From: an uncultured Clostridia bacterium
Lineage (GTDB): Bacteria; Bacillota; Clostridia; Oscillospirales; Ruminococcaceae
Direction of reading: 5' to 3'
DNA: 64,000 bases
NCBI GenBank assembly: GCA_946567425.1
Contig: CAMNXF010000001.1
Coordinates: forward strand, 1-64,000
The notes under the pieces are model-generated. The model did no database searches, had not been told where the DNA came from, and saw only the letters and a list, made by a program, of their open reading frames with translations. A program made the translations under genes and the position numbers. Of this stretch, positions 7,931 through 16,854 are shown one piece after another (the stretch's first letter is position 1; every line of letters starts with the position of its first letter).

Positions 7931-9332
7931 ATGTTGAGCAAGAATAGGAAAGAAACAAAACAGGGAGAGATAGTGTTTATAGAGGATTTGGTACCGGAGG
8001 AACATCTTCTGCGAAAGATAGAAGCAGCGGTAGATTTCACAAAAAATATATGACATAGTCGGCGGGTTATACAGTGCGAACAACGGCAGACCAAGCACCG
8101 ACCCTGTTGTGCTGTTCAGGAGTGCAATAATTCAGCACATCTATGGTATTCCATCACTGCGACGAACCGCGGATGAAATCAGCTTGAATATTGCATATCG
8201 GTGGTTTCTTGGCTATTCGCTTACAGAGAAAACACCGCATTTCTCAACGTTCAGCTACAATTTCAGCCACCGATTCACCGAAGAGATTGTGCAGCAGGTG
8301 TTCGATTGGATTTTGAACGAAATTAACGACGCAGGCTATTTGTCACCCGAGACTGTATTCATTGACGGAACACATATCAAAGCGAATGCCAACATCAAAA
8401 AAGCTATTCGTAAAGCGGTTCCCGAGGCTTCAAAAATCTATTCCGAGCAGCTTCTGAACGAGATAAATCAAGACCGTGACGACCACGGCAAAAAGCCGTT
8501 TGACGGTGGCAGAGAGCCGAAAGAAAAGGTTATCACCGAATCCAAAACCGACCCCGAATGCGGAGTTTTTCACAAGGGAGAGCACAAGAAATGCTTTGCT
8601 TATGCGGCACAAACCGCTTGTGATAAAAACGGATACATACTTGATGTAACAGTCAATCCCGGCAATGTTCATGACAGCGTGGCTTTTGACGGATTCTACG
8701 AACGTCTGAAACGGTTTGCGGCAATGCGTTATGTGGTTGCAAACGCAGGATACAAGACCCCTTGGATATGCAAAAGAGTGATTGACGACGGTAAAATCCC
8801 TGTTCTTCCATACAAGCGACCCATGGGAAAAGACGGCTTTTTCAGACCCTATGAGTACATTTTCGATGAATATTTTAACTGCGTTTTATGCCCTGAAAAT
8901 CAAGCTTTAAGCTATTCCACAACCACTCGTGAAGGTTACCGAGAATTCAAAAGCTGTCCTCAAATCTGTGAAAACTGCCCCTCGCTCAGCAAATGCACCG
9001 AAAACAAAATGCACATAAAAACCGTTCAAAAACACATTTGGTTAGATTACCTTGAGCTTGCCGAGGATTACCGCCACATTCCCGAGCTTCGCAAGCTTTA
9101 TGATCGGCGCAAGGAAACGATTGAGCGTGTTTTTGCCGACGCAAAAGAAAAGTGCGCAATGAGATTTACATATCTTCGCAGCTTGACTCGTGTCACTAAT
9201 TGGGTCAGGCTTAAATTTGCTGCTATGAATCTCAAAAAGTATGCGATACACAAGTGGCATCGCTTGCTTTTTTCACTTTTGCGTCCTCTTTTTCTTCGCA
9301 ACGATTTTTCTTTGTTGATTTCCGCCGCTTAA
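7931..9332 (+). pseudogene. IS1182-family transposase, frameshifted
   Basis: A DDE-type transposase. The N-terminus MLSKNRKETKQGEIVFIEDL starts at ATG 7931 after a GAGGTGA ribosome site and a TATAAT at 7905-7910. After AAVDFTK the frame is lost: the sequence has six A's at 8041-8046, and with five it would continue DFTKIYDIVGGLYSANNGRPS into the long downstream frame (407 aa from 8109). That frame holds the family's FIDGTHIKANAN segment (first catalytic Asp), VVANAGYKTPW (second Asp region, where family members usually read ADAGY) and ERVFADAKEKCAMRFT near the end. The needed shift is +1 relative to the N-terminus, so this is an indel, a slippage site or a sequence error. The Zn-binding CPENQ...CPQICENCPSLSKC region is intact. 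Confidence 0.85.
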
Positions 9333-9384
9333 ATATCTAAACCGCCGTTTCCACGAGAGAAAATGACCGTTTTTCGACAGACTG

Positions 9385-9405
9385 AGCTCCCCGTTACGGG
9401 GAGCT
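9385..9405. repeat. Right copy of 21-bp palindromic direct repeat flanking the IS
   Basis: Identical in sequence and orientation to 7832-7852. It lies 20 bases beyond the stop of the minus-strand NYN gene, so before insertion the palindrome probably served as that gene's terminator. Confidence 0.8.
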
Positions 9406-9425
9406 TTCAGTCAGTAAAACCCGAT

Positions 9426-11339
9426 TTAATCCACCGCGACGACATGATACCTGTCCGTGCGCACGCCGTCTATCGCGTTGAGAAAATCGGAGAACCGCGC
9501 GTAACCGTACTCCGCGAAATCAAAGCCCTGAAAGTTTTTCTTGATCTGCGCGCTGAGCGCCTTTATGCTGTGGCTGCCCTCACTGCGCGCAAAGTCGTTG
9601 ACGAACTGCTCTATCCGCTCGGTACGTTCAAGGAAATCCTCGTCGATAACGACGACATTGTTCTTCACGCTCACGCCGATAACGGACGCGATGAGCTTTT
9701 TCATCGTCGTGAACCCAAGCTCTTTCAGATAACCTCTGCCGTACTTTTTCGTGAAATACCCTCCCAGAACGGCAAGCGAACCTTTGTTCTCGTTCTGCAC
9801 CGCAAACGCGTGAACCTCGCGGATAATGGAGCATATATCGGGTTTTTGCGGCGCGGCGGATCCTTCGGGCTGTTCGGTTTCGACAACCTCAACAGGAATT
9901 TCAACGGGCTTTTCCTCGGTTTTCGCGGACTGCTCAACGTTTTTGGGCTTTCTGCCGCGCTTTTTGGGCTGATTTTCGGAGCTCTCGATCTTTTCGGTCT
10001 TTTCGGTTTTTTCGGCAATCACGGGTTTGTCGGCGATTTTCGCCTTTTCGGGCTTTTCAACTTTAGCCGTGTACACGAGATTTTTCTTCGCGGTTACTCC
10101 CGAAACGGACGCTACCGCCGCCGCAAAATCGGCAAATCCAAGCTCCGCAATGTAATTCTTCCCGTACTTGTCGAGCAGCATATTGTTAAGCTGACCGAGA
10201 TTTCCTCCGTTCGGCATATTCTCCGCAGCGTACTTCTGCACCTCCATGGTGAATATCTGCGGATTTATGTGTATCGTCTTAACAGGAGCGCTCGGAGCGG
10301 CAGAAGCGGCAACGGGCTTGGGCTGCCTTTTCGCGATCTTCTCGACGATCTCCTCAATAGGCTTGCCCGATATTTTCTCGACGAGCTCGACGGGCTTTTC
10401 GGGAGCTTTCTCCGTCTTTTCGGGAACGCTCTCCGCGGTATTCAGTGCAACCGTATTGTTGACGCGCTTCAACGCGGACTGCTTGTCGATAAACTTCGCG
10501 AAACGCTTAGAGCCGAACCGCGAAAAGTCGATCTTCCCGAAGCTGCGCGTAACGTGCTCCGCGACGCGTGAAATATCGTCTCTGCCGCCGTTCTGCCGTC
10601 CGAGGTATTCAACGATAACGTTGGTGATGTCCTTTTCCGCGGGAACATTCTCGGCGGCAGCGGGTTTTGCCTTGACCGCCGCGCCCTTGCGGAGTGTAAC
10701 GTAGTTGCTGTTGCGGCGAAGCTCGGGAAAGCTGCTTATAAACATGGACAGCCGATTGTAGCCAAGTGCCGCATAGTCGATGTTCCCGTAGCGCGATGTA
10801 AGATAGGAGTCGATCTTCATAAGGTCGAGCCGTCCATCGTCGTTCTCGCGGACAAAATCCAGCACCGCCCTGCGGAGCGTTTTCTCGTCGTATTCATCGC
10901 CGACGTTCGCGCAAATACGGTTGAGGTAGCTGAACTTATGGCAGCTCGACGTAAACGCGAGCGGCGTTTTCACCTCGCCGATACCGATAACCAGCTTTCC
11001 CGCCTCGCGCAGACGGATAGCGAGCCGCGTGAAGTCGCTGTCGCTCGTAACCAACACAAAGCCGTCGACGTTATAGGTATACAGAATATCCATAGCGTCG
11101 ATTATCATCGAGAAATCCGTGGCGTTCTTACCCGCAATATAGCTGTTCTGCTGAACGGGCATAATGGAGTTGTTCATGGCGGGTATTCTCCAGCCCGTGT
11201 TGTTCTTTTCCCAGTCTCCGTAAATGCGCTTTATCGTCAGCTCGCCGTACTTCGACGCCTCCTGGACGATAAACTGCGCGTACTTCGCGGAAACATTGTC
11301 GCTGTCTATAAGCAGCGCTAATTTTTTTTCTTCCGACAT
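9426..11339 (-). CDS. NYN-domain RNase-like protein with five LOTUS/OST-HTH-like repeats
   Basis: Residues 1-145 form an NYN (PIN-like) nuclease domain with acidic residues in LLIDSDNV, TDFSMIIDAMD and LVTSDSDF. Five similar modules follow, at roughly 150-220, 235-300, 365-435, 505-570 and 575-637, each with the pattern of a short helix, a KYG-type turn (SRYGNIDYAALGY, KYGKNYIAELGF, KYGRGYLKELGF) and a hydrophobic wing; this is the OST-HTH/LOTUS layout. A basic AT-hook-like KKRGRKPKN lies in a charged linker. Start ATG 11339 follows AGAGGAC; an ATGATG overlapping the thyA stop at 11408 lacks a ribosome site. The likely role is RNA binding and cleavage (known for the domains; inferred here). 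It is the last gene of the lysC operon. Confidence 0.83.
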   Translation of the reverse strand: MSEEKKLALLIDSDNVSAKYAQFIVQEASKYGELTIKRIYGDWEKNNTGWRIPAMNNSIMPVQQNSYIAGKNATDFSMIIDAMDILYTYNVDGFVLVTSDSDFTRLAIRLREAGKLVIGIGEVKTPLAFTSSCHKFSYLNRICANVGDEYDEKTLRRAVLDFVRENDDGRLDLMKIDSYLTSRYGNIDYAALGYNRLSMFISSFPELRRNSNYVTLRKGAAVKAKPAAAENVPAEKDITNVIVEYLGRQNGGRDDISRVAEHVTRSFGKIDFSRFGSKRFAKFIDKQSALKRVNNTVALNTAESVPEKTEKAPEKPVELVEKISGKPIEEIVEKIAKRQPKPVAASAAPSAPVKTIHINPQIFTMEVQKYAAENMPNGGNLGQLNNMLLDKYGKNYIAELGFADFAAAVASVSGVTAKKNLVYTAKVEKPEKAKIADKPVIAEKTEKTEKIESSENQPKKRGRKPKNVEQSAKTEEKPVEIPVEVVETEQPEGSAAPQKPDICSIIREVHAFAVQNENKGSLAVLGGYFTKKYGRGYLKELGFTTMKKLIASVIGVSVKNNVVVIDEDFLERTERIEQFVNDFARSEGSHSIKALSAQIKKNFQGFDFAEYGYARFSDFLNAIDGVRTDRYHVVAVD

Positions 11340-11404
11340 AATGTCCTCTTTTCCCGTAATTGTGTTCTTTTCAAATGCTGCCTTTAAACAGTCCTTGAAC
11401 GGCA

Positions 11405-12232
11405 TCATATTGCGACGGGAATAGTCTCGTCAAACTCATGATACCGATAGTTCTCCGCCGTAAAGCTGTAACGCGTGAACCTGTAAAAATCCGTGATATC
11501 CTCCACTCTCATTTCGGGGGCGGGAAACGGCTCTTTTTCGATAAGACGCTTTATAATATCGACGTGACGGTCGTAAATATGCGCGTCAGCGATAACGTGC
11601 ACCAGCTCGCCCGCCTCCAGTCCGCTCGACTTCGCAAACATTATCAGCAGCGCCGCGTACTGGCAGACATTCCAGTTGTTCGCCGCCAGCATATCCTGCG
11701 AGCGCTGATTAAGTATCGCGTTGAGCCTGCCGCCGCTCACGTTCAGCGTGAACGAATATGCGCACGGAGCAAGCGCCATTTCGTTCAGGTCGGCGTAATT
11801 GTACATATTCAGCATTATCCGCCTTGAAGCAGGGTCGTTTTTCAGGTCGTGCAGCACTTTGTCGACCTGATCCATTTTGCCCTCGGGGAAATTATGCTTA
11901 ACGCTCATTTGATAGCCGTAAGCTTTGCCGATAGAGCCGTTTTCGTCCGCCCAAGCATCCCAGATATGCGTTGTCAGCTCGCGGACGTTGTTGGACTTTT
12001 TCTGATATATCCACAGCACCTCGTCTATCGCCGAGCGGTAGTACACGCGCCGCAGGGTCATAAGCGGAAATTCCTTGCCGACGTTATACCTGTTCACCAC
12101 GCCGAATTTCTTTACCGTATGTGCGGGCGTGCCGTCCTCCCAGTGAGGGCGGACGTTCATATCCGCGTCGGATACGCCGTTCTCCAGAATTTCACGGCAA
12201 TTCTGTATGAAGACGTCGTCTGCTCTGCTCAT
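11405..12232 (-). CDS. thyA: Thymidylate synthase, ThyA type
   Basis: Converts dUMP to dTMP with methylenetetrahydrofolate, in the cytosol. The catalytic cysteine is in LAPCAYSF, followed by LNAILNQRSQDMLAANNWNV (nucleotide-binding QRSxD) and HIYDRHVD near the C-terminus. The PCAY rather than PCH form and the ANNWN segment are typical of the Firmicutes subgroup. The length (275 aa) is normal, and the C-terminus ends in VAI as in many ThyA. Start ATG 12232 follows AAAGGAG; the ORF-track extension of 88 residues reads antisense-like basic text and is dropped. It lies between an unknown gene and the NYN gene. Confidence 0.93.
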   Translation of the reverse strand: MSRADDVFIQNCREILENGVSDADMNVRPHWEDGTPAHTVKKFGVVNRYNVGKEFPLMTLRRVYYRSAIDEVLWIYQKKSNNVRELTTHIWDAWADENGSIGKAYGYQMSVKHNFPEGKMDQVDKVLHDLKNDPASRRIMLNMYNYADLNEMALAPCAYSFTLNVSGGRLNAILNQRSQDMLAANNWNVCQYAALLIMFAKSSGLEAGELVHVIADAHIYDRHVDIIKRLIEKEPFPAPEMRVEDITDFYRFTRYSFTAENYRYHEFDETIPVAI

Positions 12233-12249
12233 AAGATCTCCTTTCAGCG

Positions 12250-13230
12250 TTATTTGAAAATTTTCTGCCTTTCCTTTTCCTTTTTGTCGAAATACTTCCG
12301 CAGCTTTTTTGCTGTTCGCGTATCTCCCGCGCGCTCCGCAGCGGCAAGCAGCACATCGCGGTTTGCGGGAGCGACCATGCCGTTCTTCATATCGGTGTTT
12401 ATATGCGGCAGAATATCCGCCCATATCCTTTCGGAAGTGTCCGCGCCGTCCTCGATAAGCCGCGCGCCGAGCGTGTAAAAACTGCGCTTGTTCCAACTAA
12501 GCCGCTCCTTATGCTCATTAAAAACCGAAAGCGCGTTTGCGGTCTCGCTCTTTTCAAGCAGCGTTTCCGCATAGTCGTATACCGCGTAAAACACGTCCTG
12601 TTCGTCAAACATTTCCGGCGATTTTTGAAATAATTCGTATATTTTTGTTGCGGCATATTCTTTATCGCCCGGGCGTTTAGTGTGCCATTTCGCGATAGAC
12701 TTCACTTGCTTAAGCCCTTTAAGGTTAAGCTCTCCGCTTTTGAATTCGTCGGTCAGCCTGCACGCGCACTCGGTCTCCCCGAGGTCGGACAGAGTGTATA
12801 TACATTCGTAAGGCGTAAATTCGTCAAGCGGAACAGGCTTGATAACGCGCGGCTCATAGCCGCACGCGCAGTCGAAATTCGCGTTTTTTGTGCGGACGAA
12901 AAGTTCGCTTTTAAGCGGTTCGCCAAGCTCCACGAGCATACTCGTCAGCATTTCGAGATTATCCCCGATACCCTGAAACGAGTTTGTTTCGCGATCCTTC
13001 AGCTCCTCCTCAAACAGCTCGCGCACGAGCGCCGCCTTGTCGGGAACCTCGCATACATTATAATACAGCGCGTAGCAAAGCCGCATACGGCGCGCGTAAT
13101 TTTTATCGGACGTTCCCCATTCCTCGGAATGCTGTTCGCAGTAAACGTAGTCTGCCTTATCGCCCGACAGGTATTGCCGCACATCGGCGGCGTACCCGAA
13201 AATAACGCGCTTAAGTTCCCCGACATACAT
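12250..13230 (-). CDS. Hypothetical protein, 326 aa
   Basis: A soluble, mostly helical protein, with no signal peptide or membrane segment. A CACGYEP pair near residue 120 could bind metal, and the second half (KIYELFQKSPEMFDEQDVFYAVYDYAETLLEKSETANALSVF) has the helical-pair rhythm of TPR-like repeats. I do not recognise a family. The start ATG overlaps the lysC stop (TAATG), so the two are translationally coupled; thyA follows after 17 bases. Context gives no function. Confidence 0.7.
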   Translation of the reverse strand: MYVGELKRVIFGYAADVRQYLSGDKADYVYCEQHSEEWGTSDKNYARRMRLCYALYYNVCEVPDKAALVRELFEEELKDRETNSFQGIGDNLEMLTSMLVELGEPLKSELFVRTKNANFDCACGYEPRVIKPVPLDEFTPYECIYTLSDLGETECACRLTDEFKSGELNLKGLKQVKSIAKWHTKRPGDKEYAATKIYELFQKSPEMFDEQDVFYAVYDYAETLLEKSETANALSVFNEHKERLSWNKRSFYTLGARLIEDGADTSERIWADILPHINTDMKNGMVAPANRDVLLAAAERAGDTRTAKKLRKYFDKKEKERQKIFK

Positions 13231-14561
13231 TATTTCTCCCCCTGTTCGCTCAGTATGAACATATCGTAAATGACGCGGATAGCCTTTTCAAAGTCCTTTT
13301 CGTCAATGCCGACAATGATGTTCAGCTCGCTTGAGCCCTGATCGATCATTCTGATGTTGATATCCGCGTGAGAGAGCGCCGCGAAGACTCTTGTCGCCGT
13401 GCCCTTTGCGGACTTCATTCCGCGGCCGACGACCGCTATCAGCGCCAGTCCGTCGATTATCTCGAAATGGTCGGGACGCGCCACCTCTTTCAGCCGCTGA
13501 GCGAGCTTCTCGCGCTGCCCGTCAAGCTCGTGCGAATTTACGACAACGGAAACCGTGTCAATACCCGTCGGCATGTGCTCGGGGAAAATGCCGTGGTTCT
13601 CGAGAACCTGCAGCATTCTGCGCATAAAGCCCTTTTCGGAGTTCATTCTGTCCTTTTCGATCGAGATTACCGAAAAGTCCTTTTTACCCGCGATACCCGT
13701 TATCAGATACTTTGCGGGAGCGTTCTTCGCGCTCGGAACAATCAGCGTTCCCGCGTCGTCGGGAGCGTTGGTGTTCTTGATGTTGATCGGAATATTCGCG
13801 CTTCTTACGGGGAATATCGCGTCCTCGTGGAGCACGCCCGCGCCCATGTACGACAGCTCGCGCAGCTCCGAGTATGTGATGACCTCGATGCCCTCGGGCT
13901 TGTCGACTATCCTCGGGTCGGCAACGAGAAAGCCGCTTACGTCCGTCCAGTTTTCGTACAGCGAAGCCCCCGCCGCCTTAGCGACTACCGAGCCCGTGAA
14001 ATCGCTGCCGCCGCGCGAAAACGTCTTGATCGAGCCGTCGGGCATTGCGCCGTAAAATCCCGGAATGACCGCTTTTGGGGTTTTCTCGAGGATAGCACCG
14101 AGACAAGCGTTTGTGATATCGCTGTCGAAATTGCCCTTGTTGTCGAAGAAAATGCCCTTAGCCGCGTCGACGAACTTGTAGCCGAGGTAATCCGCGAGGA
14201 TAATGCCGTTGAGGTACTCGCCGCGTGAAGCCGCGTAATCGCGGTTTGCGCCGTTTCGGAAATCTGTGCCGATCTTGACGTACTCCTCCTCAAGCGAGAG
14301 CGACAGACCGAGCTCTGCGATAATGCCGTCAAAACGTTCGCGGACGGGCTGAAACGCCTTTGCGAAATCCTCTCCCGTGAGTGTGCGCTCATAGCACTGA
14401 TACAGCAGGTCGGTGACCTTTGTGTCGTCCGAGAAGCGCTTTCCGGGCGCGCTCGGCACGACGTAAACGCGCTCGGAGTCGGCACGGATAATGTCCGCGA
14501 CTTTCTTGAACTGCTTTGCGTCGGCAAGCGAGCTGCCGCCGAACTTAACTACTTTACTCAT
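13230..14561 (-). CDS. lysC: Aspartate kinase
   Basis: Phosphorylates aspartate, the first step to lysine, threonine, methionine and diaminopimelate for the cell wall. The N-terminus VVKFGGSSLA is the ATP-binding motif; GGSDFTG and the ENWTDVSGF segment are conserved kinase elements. From about residue 300 there are two ACT domains (FSVISIEKDRMNSEKGF ... LALIAVVGRGM ... INIRMIDQGSSELNIIVGI) for feedback control. Length 443 aa is normal for a monofunctional enzyme. Start ATG 14561 follows AAAGG. It heads an operon with an unknown gene, thyA and the NYN gene, behind a clear promoter. Confidence 0.94.
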   Translation of the reverse strand: MSKVVKFGGSSLADAKQFKKVADIIRADSERVYVVPSAPGKRFSDDTKVTDLLYQCYERTLTGEDFAKAFQPVRERFDGIIAELGLSLSLEEEYVKIGTDFRNGANRDYAASRGEYLNGIILADYLGYKFVDAAKGIFFDNKGNFDSDITNACLGAILEKTPKAVIPGFYGAMPDGSIKTFSRGGSDFTGSVVAKAAGASLYENWTDVSGFLVADPRIVDKPEGIEVITYSELRELSYMGAGVLHEDAIFPVRSANIPINIKNTNAPDDAGTLIVPSAKNAPAKYLITGIAGKKDFSVISIEKDRMNSEKGFMRRMLQVLENHGIFPEHMPTGIDTVSVVVNSHELDGQREKLAQRLKEVARPDHFEIIDGLALIAVVGRGMKSAKGTATRVFAALSHADINIRMIDQGSSELNIIVGIDEKDFEKAIRVIYDMFILSEQGEK

Positions 14562-14594
14562 AAAACCATACCTTTCAGATAATATATACATTTT

Positions 14595-14623
14595 ATTGTA
14601 CCATAAATCGCGTTAAATTGCAA
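14595..14623 (-). promoter_or_regulatory. Sigma-A promoter of the lysC operon
   Basis: The reverse strand reads TTGCAA, 17 nt, TACAAT, about 35 bases before the lysC start codon. No riboswitch-like structure is evident in the short leader. Confidence 0.72.
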
Positions 14624-14699
14624 TAGGTTAAAGAAAAAAAGCACCCGTGAGCGCTTTCGGTGTTCGGTGACAATTTCCGACAAATGTGGTATAATAAAA

Positions 14700-14835
14700 A
14701 TACCGCTATGCGGGCGCTGATTTGCCTGTGTGAGCATCGACTGATCTGCCTGCTTCCGAATATTGCACTTTATGCAGTTCATCATCTCGCTTGCCATATC
14801 GGTGCCGCGGATGTTGGACTCTGCCCCGGTCAGTG
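14700..14835 (-). pseudogene. Remnant of a flagellin 3' end, inverted relative to the flagellin gene
   Basis: The reverse strand encodes AESNIRGTDMASEMMNCIKC and then NIRKQADQSMLTQANQRP, which lines up with the last 40 residues of the intact flagellin at 15165-16688 (AESNIRDTDMASEMMNYTKY, NILQQAAQSMLAQANQQP). The similarity stops before the usual QSILQLLG end, and nothing flagellin-like remains upstream. A hairpin with T-run at about 14637-14660 on the same strand may be its old terminator. It is a dead flagellin copy or the debris of a recombination event. Confidence 0.8.
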
Positions 14836-15014
14836 CGTTTCAGTTGTGTTGTACTTGCGGCACAACTGAAAATAACACAAAAAACACTATCTCTAACCGT
14901 TGAAGAAATGTACATTTCTTTGCATTTTGTGATTCTTCAAATCAAAACAAGGCTATATTATAATAGGAAACAATGAGAAAACTTAAAAAATCCAAAAAAA
15001 TTTCAGAAAAAAGC

Positions 15015-15041
15015 TAAAGTTTCTGAAAAATGAGCCGATAT
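15015..15041 (+). promoter_or_regulatory. Sigma-28 (SigD) promoter of the flagellin gene
   Basis: TAAA, 15 nt, GCCGATAT matches the B. subtilis sigma-D consensus exactly. A leader of about 115 nt with a strong AAGGAGG follows. Late-class flagellar control by FliA/SigD and FlgM is therefore expected. Confidence 0.9.
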
Positions 15042-15164
15042 AATATTTGTGACAGCTGAAAAGCTGAAATTCCTTAAGTCGACAACAAGGAAAAAACCAT
15101 TAAAACATGCCCTTCGGAATGATTCCGTAATACGGGGCAACCAAATTCAAGGAGGATTTTTACT

Positions 15165-16688
15165 ATGGGAATGGTAGTACAACACAACCTTAACGCGTTG
15201 ACCGCGTACAACAAGCTGAACACCAACGTAGCAGGTCTTAAGAAGAGCTCCGAGAAGCTCGCTTCCGGCTACAGAATCAACCGTGCAGGCGACGACGCTG
15301 CAGGTCTGGCTATTTCCGAGAAGATGAGATCTCAGATCCGCGGTTTGAACCAGGCAGTTCGTAACTCTCAGGACGGTATCAACATGATCCAGACCTACGA
15401 GGGCGCTGCTCAGGAGACCCAGAACATTCTTCAGAGAATGAAGGAGCTTGCTTCCGAGTCCGCTAACGGTACTTATGATAACACCACTGACCGTGATGCT
15501 ATCCAGCTCGAGTTCGATCAGCTCAACGACGAGTTGAACCAGATCGCTGACACCGACTTCAACGGTCGTCTCGCTCTGAACGGCGGTACTATGGCTGACG
15601 GTTCTGTTGCTGCAAACAATAAGACTATTGCAGGCAAACCCGCTGTTGCTACAAATGCTGTTGACGATCCCGCTTCCGCTGTATCCTATAAGGGCGGCGT
15701 AAACGGCTTTGTTGACTGGGGCGGAAACGGTACCATCAACGTTGACGGCGTTTCGATTACTGTTAAGGGCGGTCAGTTCCAGACAGTTACCAACGGTACG
15801 CTGACAAACGGCACTGTTTCAGTTGGTGATACAACTTATTCTGCTACAACAGCTATTTCTGCTACCGGCAGCACTCTCGCTCAGGGTGGCGTTATTTGGG
15901 CTGGTGCAATTACAGCAACCACAAAGCTGGCTATTAATGAAGACACCTCTGAGGTTACAATTTATGGTCAGAAATTCAACGTTCAGTGGAAGAACGATGG
16001 TACAATAAGTGCTATTGTTAATGGAACCGGTAGTGCTATGACAACTATGGACACCGGTGCTAAGATTACATTTGGCGGTACTGCAACCGGCGGATTTAGC
16101 GTTGTTGTTGCCCAGACATATCACTTGGGTACCGGCGGCGTTGTAACTGCTGGCGGTATTACAGCGACCGCTCCGGTTGTTGGTCATATCAACCTTAAGA
16201 AGGGCGTTTCTGTTTCCGATGCATTTGAGCACGGCAGACGTAACCTCACCTACTCCGACAGCATTACTCTCCAGACAGGCGCTCGCTCCAAGGACGCTGT
16301 TGACTTTACGTTCGAGTATGTTACCTCCGGTATCGGCGATTTGAACGCTGACCTCGATATCTCCGCTCGCGGTCTTGGTACTGCACAGCTTTCTCTTGTA
16401 ACTGCTGAAAAGTCTAACGAAGCTATTGACCACATTGATAACGCTATCAATAAGGTTTCTATGGTTCGTGCTACATTCGGTGCTATGCAGAACAGACTTG
16501 AGCACAAGATCGACAACCTGACCACGACTGCCACCAACCTGCAGGAAGCAGAGTCCAACATCCGCGATACCGATATGGCATCCGAGATGATGAACTACAC
16601 CAAGTACAACATTCTGCAGCAGGCTGCACAGTCTATGCTCGCACAGGCAAATCAGCAGCCGCAGAGCATTCTTCAGCTCTTGGGTTAA
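15165..16688 (+). CDS. hag: Flagellin
   Basis: The flagellar filament subunit, secreted through the flagellar type III apparatus. The N-terminal D0/D1 region (MGMVVQHNLNALTAYNKLNT ... LASGYRINRAGDDAAGLAIS ... LASESANGTYDNTTDR, residues 1-145) and C-terminal D1/D0 (about 420-507, ending QQPQSILQLLG) are canonical. The roughly 270 residues between are a Gly/Thr/Ala/Val-rich variable domain, exposed on the filament and rich in Ser/Thr that could carry O-glycans. Start ATG 15165 follows AAGGAGG. The codon use is highly biased in the conserved ends, as expected for an abundant protein. The glycan genes begin directly downstream. Confidence 0.97.
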   Translation: MGMVVQHNLNALTAYNKLNTNVAGLKKSSEKLASGYRINRAGDDAAGLAISEKMRSQIRGLNQAVRNSQDGINMIQTYEGAAQETQNILQRMKELASESANGTYDNTTDRDAIQLEFDQLNDELNQIADTDFNGRLALNGGTMADGSVAANNKTIAGKPAVATNAVDDPASAVSYKGGVNGFVDWGGNGTINVDGVSITVKGGQFQTVTNGTLTNGTVSVGDTTYSATTAISATGSTLAQGGVIWAGAITATTKLAINEDTSEVTIYGQKFNVQWKNDGTISAIVNGTGSAMTTMDTGAKITFGGTATGGFSVVVAQTYHLGTGGVVTAGGITATAPVVGHINLKKGVSVSDAFEHGRRNLTYSDSITLQTGARSKDAVDFTFEYVTSGIGDLNADLDISARGLGTAQLSLVTAEKSNEAIDHIDNAINKVSMVRATFGAMQNRLEHKIDNLTTTATNLQEAESNIRDTDMASEMMNYTKYNILQQAAQSMLAQANQQPQSILQLLG

Positions 16689-16781
16689 TCAAATTGAATT
16701 GTTACGCAATTCAAACCTCGCGTTTTGTTTCGCAAAATGCGGTTATCATAGCTGCATAGCGGCGTGATAGTTTGACAATTG

Positions 16782-16810
16782 CGCCCTCTCCTGCGGGGGA
16801 GGGCGTTTTT
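16782..16810 (+). terminator. Flagellin terminator
   Basis: CGCCCTC, 10-nt loop, GAGGGCG, then TTTTT. It is preceded by further hairpins, such as TTGAATTG/CAATTCAA at 16694-16714. It should separate the abundant flagellin transcript from the glycosylation genes. Confidence 0.82.
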
Positions 16811-16854
16811 GTGAAATTATCATACTAAATTATCATATTTTCAGGGAGGATATT

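Larger units (their letters stand above)
7853..9384 (+). mobile_element. IS1182-family insertion sequence, about 1.53 kb
   Basis: The ends are inverted repeats: left CAGCCTGTCGAAAAAGTCA and right (reverse strand) CAGTCTGTCGAAAAACGGTCA. The element carries one transposase gene of the IS1182 type, now frameshifted, and is flanked by 21-bp palindromic direct repeats. IS1182-group elements are known to prefer palindromic targets, which matches the terminator-like site here. The body length agrees with this family. Confidence 0.85.

Noticed and set aside
8036-8060. Programmed -1 frameshift at A-AAA-AAT in the transposase
   Set aside because: A -1 shift would lead to a stop; the frame that continues needs +1, so an indel or slippage is the better reading.
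12233-12496. N-terminal extension of thymidylate synthase (88 residues)
   Set aside because: It lies inside the gene at 12250-13230 and reads as a basic shadow peptide; ATG 12232 has AAAGGAG.
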